Below, in pieces: positions 58,193 to 64,000 of a DNA stretch of 64,000 bases. A program made the translations under genes and the position numbers. Source of the stretch: Lentilactobacillus kosonis (GTDB lineage: Bacteria; Bacillota; Bacilli; Lactobacillales; Lactobacillaceae); assembly GCF_003864335.1 (NCBI RefSeq), contig NZ_BEXA01000005.1, positions 1-64,000 on the forward strand, in the 5' to 3' direction. The notes beneath the pieces were generated by a model that had not been told where the DNA came from, did not search any database, and saw nothing but the letters and a program-made list of their open reading frames with translations. Numbering within the stretch: position 1 is the stretch's first letter; each line of letters starts with the position of its first letter.

Positions 58193-58621
58193 TTACTTTT
58201 GACTCTCACGTTGCAAAACACCATCGATAATCTCTTGAATGGTAGTTTCAGCCATACTGCGAAATGCAGCTTGTTCAACATTCTGGTACACTTCATTCAG
58301 TGTATCCTGAATATTACTGCCCACAATACAATTAGGATTAGTTTTGGGATCAACGTGAATTAAATCATGATCCATATTTATTGCTTGATACACATCAAAC
58401 ATCGTAATCTGATCGGCCGGTCTACTCAAGGTCGGCTCAGAGCTACCTTGCTGCGTATTGATTATTCCAGCCCGTTTTAAGTCGACCATTAATCCACGGA
58501 CTGCACTTGAATTGGTTTCAATACTATTAGCAATTGCTCTGCTAGAAAGATCGCCTTCTTGGTAAACAATCAAATATGTCAGAATGTGGATTGCATCACT
58601 TAGTTTGTATGAGTACTTCAC
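58193..58621 (-). CDS. Rrf2-family regulator
   Basis: A 142-residue Rrf2 winged-helix protein (LSSRAIANSIETNSSAVRGLM). It has a single Cys (PNCIVGS) rather than the three of iron-sulfur IscR/NsrR, so it is the redox-sensor type like YwnA or HypR. GTG start behind GGGTGAAG. Nine bases after the NmrA-like gene, which it likely autoregulates. Confidence 0.85.
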   Translation of the reverse strand: MKYSYKLSDAIHILTYLIVYQEGDLSSRAIANSIETNSSAVRGLMVDLKRAGIINTQQGSSEPTLSRPADQITMFDVYQAINMDHDLIHVDPKTNPNCIVGSNIQDTLNEVYQNVEQAAFRSMAETTIQEIIDGVLQRESQK

Positions 58622-58630
58622 AACTTCACC

Positions 58631-59493
58631 CTAGTTTCGGTTTAAAATCTCTGAGATTGAGTCAGTAAGACTGAGTAACTCATGACCAAGAACCGTTTCA
58701 AGATCATCGGTATCAGTCGCTAGTGAGCCATCTTCAATCGGTGCTTGGAATGACGCAACATTGCAGCTAAATCATGATTACCGTCCATCGTCTTTGCCAA
58801 ATCTTCAGTGTATTTTTCTTGTGATACTTGTTGAACCTCAAAGTTATTTGACGTTGCTTGCTTCAATGCTTCACCCAAATCAGCGTAGCTGCTTGATGGC
58901 CCATTAAATTCATAAACGGCTTGATGGTTTTCGTTAACTAATACATCAGCGGCTGCTTCTGCGTACTCGCGTTCTAGAGCCCAACCGGCTTTACCATTTG
59001 CCCAATACTCAGCAATTGGTGCATTGGCACCACTTTGGATGAAGGCCATCTCGTTTTCCAAATACCAATTGTTACGTAAGAATGAATAGTCAATATCTAA
59101 AGCTTTAATGGCATCTTCAGTTAGCTTATGATCGGCTGCCAATGGATTGGCTGCCGTATCAGCTTTAGGGAAACTAGTGTAAGTCACAAACTTAACACCC
59201 GCTTGACCTAATGCATTGACCACATTCAAATGTTGTTGACCACGGGCCACTTTACCACCTGGTTGTGATGAAATAAATAATACTCGATCAATCCCTTGAA
59301 AAGCATCCGTCATTGATTGTGCATCATCGTAATCGCCTTGACGAATTTCTACACTAGCTGGAAGAAGTCCCTTAGCTTTTTCAACATTCCGGGCAATTGC
59401 GAATACTTGATCATTAGTATCGATTAAATTTAATACTTGCTTGATAGCTGCTTGACCAAAGTTACCTGTTGCTGCTGTAATTGCAAATTTCAT
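58631..59493 (-). CDS. NmrA/QOR2-like NAD(P)H-binding protein (frameshifted)
   Basis: 287 residues after adding one G near 58757 (ATGTTGCGTC). Atypical SDR with ITAATGNFGQAAI at the start, VLFISSQPGGK, SFLRNNWYLEN and AAADVLVNE, closely like quinone oxidoreductase 2 (QorB/YtfG). It likely reduces quinones or other electrophiles with NADPH. Operon with the Rrf2 gene. Confidence 0.85.
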
Positions 59494-59663
59494 ATTTATT
59501 ATCCTCTGTTTTTCTTGTATTTTTATTATTTAACAAGTTCCACTTTAACACTTGTACTTTTATTGTCAACAGGATATTAAAAATAAATTTGCTGAACCAA
59601 TCATTAACAGTTTTTTTTTATCGCGCCTTATAATGATTTTATAAACGTATGGGAGGTTTTATT

Positions 59664-60077
59664 ATGGCAGTTTTAACTGATGATATGAAAAAATTAATCG
59701 CTGATTCATTTGCGTTCATTGCAACGGTTGACGAGAATGGTAACCCCCAGGTTGGTCCTAAGGGCACCATGCGTATTTTTGATGATGAACACTTAATTTA
59801 CAATGAGCAAACTGGTCACCAAGCATGGCACAACTTGCAAGATAATCACAAGATTGCAGTAGCTTTTCATCCCCATCCAGGAATGAAAGGCATTCGGGTT
59901 GAAGGCCGAGCAGTAATTCACCAAGGTGATCAAATTCATACAGATGCTCAAACTTATGCAACTGAAAATAAATTACCAGACGTCATTGCCGCAATTGTTA
60001 TATCTGTTGATAGAATTGTGAGTCTTGATGCTGGTCCAAATGCCGGAATTGAAATCATTAATGATCCAGTTAAATAA
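59664..60077 (+). CDS. Pyridoxamine phosphate oxidase-like flavin-binding protein
   Basis: A 137-residue split-barrel protein (FAFIATVDENGNPQVGPKGTM, then IAVAFHPHPGMKGIRVEGRA) of the putative PNPOx-like group that binds FMN or F420/heme. The ATG at 59664 follows GGGAGG with 7 bases. Intact, single gene. Divergent from the NmrA/Rrf2 operon. Role probably a small reductase. Confidence 0.85.
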   Translation: MAVLTDDMKKLIADSFAFIATVDENGNPQVGPKGTMRIFDDEHLIYNEQTGHQAWHNLQDNHKIAVAFHPHPGMKGIRVEGRAVIHQGDQIHTDAQTYATENKLPDVIAAIVISVDRIVSLDAGPNAGIEIINDPVK

Positions 60078-60078
60078 A

Positions 60079-60122
60079 TAAAAAAACAGAGCTGCCACTA
60101 ATTGGTCGCTCTGTTTTTTTAT
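60079..60122. terminator. Bidirectional terminator
   Basis: AACAGAGC / GCTCTGTT based hairpin with seven T, between convergent genes. Confidence 0.75.
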
Positions 60123-60709
60123 TAATTCTCAAACGAATCAATAATAACTTTGATGTTACTCTCAAAATTTTCAGGTAATGGATCATTTTGGTCAAAAAAG
60201 TTCAGATCCTGCATCACCACATATCCCATCAAGTTAGTTACTAGTAATGTAATGTGATTCATGATTGTATCATGGTCAGCATCTATATAGTGCATAGCCT
60301 TTTCCAGAATTTTTCGCATCCGTTTAAATTGATCATCAATGCTCGAACTATCAGGATGATTAGCTGCCGCCGAAAATACTTTTGAAAATTCAAGATGATT
60401 CTTCGTGAACGAATAAAACACCTTGGCGTATTCTTCCAATGCCTCCCTACCAGAAACACCAATCAAATTATCTTGAAGTTCATCAATTAGACTATTCAAG
60501 TAATGAACAATTACCATTACTTCCAGTTGACTTAAATTATCCACATACGGATACAGCGATTGAGGGGAAACTTCTAATGACCTTGCCAATCCCCGATAGC
60601 TCAAGTTATCAAATCCCTGTTCTTTCACTAATTTGATTGCCGCATCTTCAATTAATTCCTTGGAAAGTTTTGCATGCTTAACCACAGTTTTCTTACCTTT
60701 CTGCTCCAT
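60122..60709 (-). CDS. TetR-family regulator 1
   Basis: A 195-residue TetR protein. HTH: LIEDAAIKLVKEQG then LSYRGLARSLEVSPQSLYPYV. It resembles the TetR at 61898-62452, suggesting duplication. Divergent from an amidohydrolase gene; TCAC-N3-GTGA sites lie between, one exactly in the promoter spacer. It is likely a repressor released by an aromatic or acid ligand handled by the hydrolase. Confidence 0.85.
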   Translation of the reverse strand: MEQKGKKTVVKHAKLSKELIEDAAIKLVKEQGFDNLSYRGLARSLEVSPQSLYPYVDNLSQLEVMVIVHYLNSLIDELQDNLIGVSGREALEEYAKVFYSFTKNHLEFSKVFSAAANHPDSSSIDDQFKRMRKILEKAMHYIDADHDTIMNHITLLVTNLMGYVVMQDLNFFDQNDPLPENFESNIKVIIDSFEN

Positions 60710-60735
60710 AATTTATTTCAAGTATACACTTATGT

Positions 60736-60764
60736 TTGCTTTTTTCACAGTGTGAGTTTATACT
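60736..60764 (+). promoter_or_regulatory. Amidohydrolase promoter with TetR operator in the spacer
   Basis: TTGCTT (60736-60741), 17 bases, TATACT (60759-60764). The spacer holds the palindrome TCACAGTGTGA (60745-60755). Confidence 0.7.
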
Positions 60765-60780
60765 ATGTTTTGAAATTAAT

Positions 60781-60812
60781 TCACACCGTGAGTTAAATAA
60801 ATCACCATGTGA
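60781..60812. promoter_or_regulatory. Two further TetR-type operators
   Basis: TCACACCGTGA (60781-60791) and TCACCATGTGA (60802-60812) repeat the TCAC-N3-GTGA pattern 36 and 57 bases after the first site, between promoter and gene. Confidence 0.6.
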
Positions 60813-60829
60813 AAAAGGAGCGATTACTT

Positions 60830-61848
60830 ATGAAAATTATTACTGTTGAAGAACACTTTACCACCCCTGAAGCCGCAAAAATTATTGCTGATTACAAGGC
60901 AACCTTACCAAACCAAGACAAAATCAAAGCCGATGACGCCGCCATGACTGCTGGAATGGTGGCTGCTGCCCCTAACGTAGAAGAAATGATTGACGTCGAT
61001 CAACTTCGAATCGATTATATGGATAAGAACCATATCGATATGCAAGTCGTTTCTGCAGCTGGAATTACCCCTCAGCTATTACCAGACAATTTATCAATTG
61101 ACGCTTGTCGCGACCTAAACGACGCGTTGGCAAAGCACATTGCTAATCACCCTGACCGCTTTGTTGGATTTGCAACTTTGCCAGCCAACAATCCAGCAGC
61201 TGCAGCAACTGAACTTAACCGAGCAGTGACTGAGCTTGGCCTGAAAGGTGCCCTCTTTAGTGGGACCATTAACGGGGAGTTTTGAGTGAAGCGCGCTTCT
61301 TCCCAATTTTTGAAATGGCCGCTAAGCTCGATGTTCCGCTATATATCCACCCAGGCTACCCAACCGAAGAAGAAACGAACGTTCTATACAAGAGTGACTC
61401 TTACAATGATGCGGTTAAGTCAATTCTATCAACTCCAGGTTTTGGTTGGCATATGGAAGCCGGCATTCAAATTATTCGGTTAATTTTCTCTGGCATCTTT
61501 GACAAATTGCCAAACCTCAAGCTAATTTCTGGTCACTGGGGCGAATTCGTTCCCACATTTCTTAACCGATTAGATGAAATGACCGCTCCGGTAGCAACTG
61601 GCTTAAAGAAATCATTTTCTGAGTACTACCGGAACAACATTTACATCACTCCTAGTGGGATTTTTGAGTACGACCAAATGCTCTTCAGTCTTAACCGCGT
61701 TGGTGCCGACCACATTCTCTGGTCAGAAGACTACCCATTTGTTAAATCTAATCATGCTGGCCAATTCTTAGAAGAAGCCCCAATCAGCCCAGAAAGTAAA
61801 GAAAAGATTGCTCACGAAAACGTTGAGAAATTGTTACACCTTGACTAA
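60830..61848 (+). CDS. Amidohydrolase 2-family (ACMSD/resorcylate decarboxylase-like) enzyme (frameshifted)
   Basis: 339 residues after adding one T near 61283 (GAGTTTTGAG). TIM-barrel metal enzyme: EEHF at the start supplies Glu/His ligands, then YIHPG, SGHWGE and the catalytic Asp in WSEDYPF. This set matches non-oxidative aromatic acid decarboxylases such as 2,3-dihydroxybenzoate or gamma-resorcylate decarboxylase. Ligand unknown. ATG at 60830 follows AAAGGAG. Confidence 0.85.
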
Positions 61849-61849
61849 A

Positions 61850-61894
61850 AAAAGCACTATCGCAATTAGAATTCTAAAGCGATAGTGCTTTTTT
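61850..61894. terminator. Bidirectional terminator
   Basis: AAAAGCACTATCGC / GCGATAGTGCTTTT hairpin between convergent genes. Confidence 0.9.
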
Positions 61895-61897
61895 ACA

Positions 61898-62452
61898 TTA
61901 TTCGAACAAATCAATAATCCGATCAATGTTAGCTAAAAACAATCGTTTATTTTTATCAACATCATCAACTTGCATCGTTAAAAAGCTTAAGTTACCAATA
62001 ATAAAATCTAAGTATAACTGAGAATTTTTTTCAATCATTTCAGCATCACTAGTAAGCAAACCAATATTTGAAATTGGTCCCTGACGAAGTTTATCGAGAG
62101 CTTTTTCGACCAGCTCCTCTTTTCGGTAATTAATTAATCCACTAATCATTTCAGTAAACGGAATTCCATCTTTAGTGTATGAAATAAAATACTCAGCAAA
62201 ATTATGCAATGCTTTTTTACCTGAATCGTCACCAAGTTTTTCATTAATATTATCATTTAGTCGAGTAATATACTCAGCAATGACCCCACTTTTAACATCA
62301 TTAATGTTGGCGACATATCGATACATTGATTGAGGTTGGATGCCAATCGTTCTTGCCAAGCCATTATAGGTCAAGTGATCAAATCCACTTTCACTTACAT
62401 TTTTCAGAGCCTGATCAATCACGATTTCTCTAGTTATGGTTCCACGTTTCAT
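61898..62452 (-). CDS. TetR-family regulator 2
   Basis: A 184-residue TetR protein with IDQALKNVSESGFDHL then LTYNGLARTIGIQPQSMYRYV as HTH, parallel to TetR 1 (LSYRGLARSLEVSPQSLYPYV). Divergent from the alpha/beta hydrolase–amidohydrolase operon. A palindrome in the spacer of that promoter is the likely site. Confidence 0.85.
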   Translation of the reverse strand: MKRGTITREIVIDQALKNVSESGFDHLTYNGLARTIGIQPQSMYRYVANINDVKSGVIAEYITRLNDNINEKLGDDSGKKALHNFAEYFISYTKDGIPFTEMISGLINYRKEELVEKALDKLRQGPISNIGLLTSDAEMIEKNSQLYLDFIIGNLSFLTMQVDDVDKNKRLFLANIDRIIDLFE

Positions 62453-62469
62453 TTTTTACTCCCTTTTTC

Positions 62470-62498
62470 TTGACTAACTCATACCATGAGTTTATACT
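62470..62498 (+). promoter_or_regulatory. Hydrolase operon promoter with TetR operator in the spacer
   Basis: TTGACT (62470-62475), 17 bases, TATACT (62493-62498). The spacer is entirely the palindrome AACTCAT-acc-ATGAGTT (62476-62492). Confidence 0.75.
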
Positions 62499-62565
62499 TC
62501 AATCATTCATTAATAACTTACCATTTTTACTGAACAATAACTATTAAAACTAAAGGAGCATGTCT

Positions 62566-63408
62566 ATGAGTTACTTAAAAAGAGCTGGCGCAAACATTTA
62601 TTACCAAACAGTCGGTGAAGGTCCAGTATTGATTTTCGTTCCAGGTGCCAACGGAACCGGTGATATTTTTACTCAAGCAGCTGAATTTCTGAAAGATAAA
62701 TTTACCGTAGTCATGTTTGATCGTCGTGGTTATGGCCAAAGTGAATTAACTAGCCCAACCCCTGATGAAATTGCCAACATTGATAGTACTTACCGAATTG
62801 AAACTGATGCCGCTGATATCAATGCTTTAGCGCAAGAACTTAGCCCCAACCAAAAGATCTACCTAGTTGGTAGTTCATCTGGTTCAATCGTTTCAATGGA
62901 AGTTCTTCAAGATTTCCCAGATATCATCGAACGAATCGCTTTCCATGAGCCTCCAATCAACAGTTTCTTGCCAACCGCTGAAAAAGATCAGGCAGCCAAC
63001 AACCAAATCGTTGAAACAGCTTTGACTGATAATATGCAAGAAGCTATGAAACTCTTTGGTCAAACGATGAGAATCGGTGGTTTGGATGCCCAAATGATGG
63101 GTAAACCAGCTACTGGTGTCGATGAGGCCGCAGCAGACGCCCGGGTTAAAGGGATGCAATACTGGTTCAAGTACGAAATTCGTCAATATACTAGTCGGAA
63201 GATCGATATCGACCAATTAAAGCAGTATCGTGATAAAATCTCATTGCTGAACGGAACTGATTCAGTTGGTTCGTATCCACAAGATGTTAACAAATTCTTG
63301 GCCAAGTACTGGGATGTAACGATTTTCGATATTCCTGGCGGTCACTTAGGTTATGCTCAAAAGCCTGAAGGATTTGGAACCACATTAGCAGCAGTATTTC
63401 TTAGATAG
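62566..63408 (+). CDS. Alpha/beta hydrolase
   Basis: An intact 280-residue hydrolase. Oxyanion region VPGANGTGD, FDRRGYGQS, nucleophile Ser in VGSSSGSIVS, and catalytic His in GGHLGYAQKP. ATG at 62566 lies 7 bases after AAAGGAG. It cleaves an unknown ester or C-C bond; the following amidohydrolase may process the product. Confidence 0.85.
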   Translation: MSYLKRAGANIYYQTVGEGPVLIFVPGANGTGDIFTQAAEFLKDKFTVVMFDRRGYGQSELTSPTPDEIANIDSTYRIETDAADINALAQELSPNQKIYLVGSSSGSIVSMEVLQDFPDIIERIAFHEPPINSFLPTAEKDQAANNQIVETALTDNMQEAMKLFGQTMRIGGLDAQMMGKPATGVDEAAADARVKGMQYWFKYEIRQYTSRKIDIDQLKQYRDKISLLNGTDSVGSYPQDVNKFLAKYWDVTIFDIPGGHLGYAQKPEGFGTTLAAVFLR

Positions 63409-63421
63409 GAGACTAATTAAA

Positions 63422-64000
63422 ATGTCATACAGTAAAATTGATGTTCACGCCCACTATTTATCACCTGGTTACAAACAATTTCTAAAGGAACAATTCAATG
63501 ATATGGGCGATGGAGTCAAGACTCCTGAATACAGCATTGATACGACTTTAGGAATTATGGATCAAGCTAATATTGAGTATTCATACCTCTCAATTTCTTC
63601 ACCTCACATTAACACCGGTGAAGCTAGTAGCACTCTTGAATTAGCTGATGAAGTTAATGAATATGCATCTACCCAAGCTCAAAAATATTCTGATAAAATT
63701 GGTTTCTTCGCTTCACTACCACTTCCATATGTTGATGAAAGTTTAAAGGTGATTGACCAAATTACAAAAGAAAACGTTGCTGCTGGATACACCATGCCAA
63801 CTAACTCCCGAGGAACTTACATTGGTGATCCTAGTTTGGACCCAATCATGAAAGCATTGGATGATAACCATGCGATCGTTGCCCTTCATCCAAACGCCCC
63901 AGGAGTTTCAGTCCCAAATGTCAATGAGGACATCCCTGATCCAATTCTTGAATTCTTTTTGATACCACTAGAACTGTAGTAAACATGTTAGACAAACGCA
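63422..64000 (+). CDS. Amidohydrolase 2-family protein, partial (frameshifted, cut by window end)
   Basis: At least 190 residues visible. The N-terminal metal motif is DVHAHYLSP; VALHPNAPG supplies the next His. Like the amidohydrolase at 60830 but a different subgroup (H-x-H rather than E-x-H). The break near 63961 is one T short in TTCTTTTTGAT; adding it gives FFFDTTRTVVNML. Thirteen bases behind the alpha/beta hydrolase gene. The gene continues beyond the window. Confidence 0.8.

Noticed and set aside
1-64000. CRISPR array, prophage, insertion sequence, restriction or toxin-antitoxin system
   Set aside because: I saw no regular repeats, transposase, integrase, phage structural or defence-type proteins. 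The GH25 lysozyme has no phage neighbours.

Overview
The window looks like the chromosome of a low-GC Gram-positive lactic acid bacterium, most likely an obligately heterofermentative member of the Lactobacillaceae. Evidence: a mannitol 2-dehydrogenase (fructose as electron sink), a DhaT-type alcohol dehydrogenase, T-box leaders, cre/CcpA-type boxes, strong AGGAGG ribosome binding sites, TTG/GTG starts, and many Lactobacillus-type small secreted proteins and DUF families (DUF4811, DUF4649, DUF1836). I cannot name the species. I see no rRNA, tRNA, CRISPR array, insertion sequence or prophage.

Layout. 0-9 kb: tyrS under a T-box, a secreted metalloprotease, a MerR/MFS efflux pair, a hydroxyacid dehydrogenase, a DhaT-like dehydrogenase and a tiny independent transcription unit. 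9-20 kb: secreted and wall proteins (D,D-carboxypeptidase, 5'-nucleotidase plus histidine phosphatase, two tandem secreted paralogs) and alpha-galactosidase. 20-27 kb: oxidoreductases, mannitol dehydrogenase with a small permease-like membrane protein, and a Met-type T-box before an acetoin reductase-like SDR and MetQ. 27.8-34.3 kb: a seven-gene aromatic cluster (MFS, chorismate mutase, aroC, aroA, tyrA, aroK, aroE) preceded by a 36-codon leader peptide with a Phe/Tyr run and an attenuator-like fold. 34.4-38.1 kb: PnuC with paired palindromic operators, then an EAL-domain / two-TM protein / processive glycosyltransferase operon. 38-45.7 kb: glpF, a 38-aa basic protein under a Zur/Fur-like box, surface proteins, GH25 lysozyme. 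45.8-49.9 kb: fructose-use operon (fructokinase, second copy of the permease-like protein, pgi, manA) with a perfect cre-like palindrome. 50-60 kb: hydrolase, transporters and several one-component-regulator/redox-enzyme pairs (LysR, ArsR, MarR, Rrf2). 60-64 kb: two related TetR modules controlling amidohydrolases and an alpha/beta hydrolase, with operators lying exactly in the promoter spacers.

About 35 single-base indels, nearly all in short homopolymers and mostly one-base losses, interrupt 27 otherwise normal genes, including tyrS, pgi and aroA. Correcting each restores a full-length family-typical protein. I read these as sequence/assembly errors rather than gene decay, and give whole-gene coordinates spanning the breaks. 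They should be checked with raw reads before any gene here is called a pseudogene.
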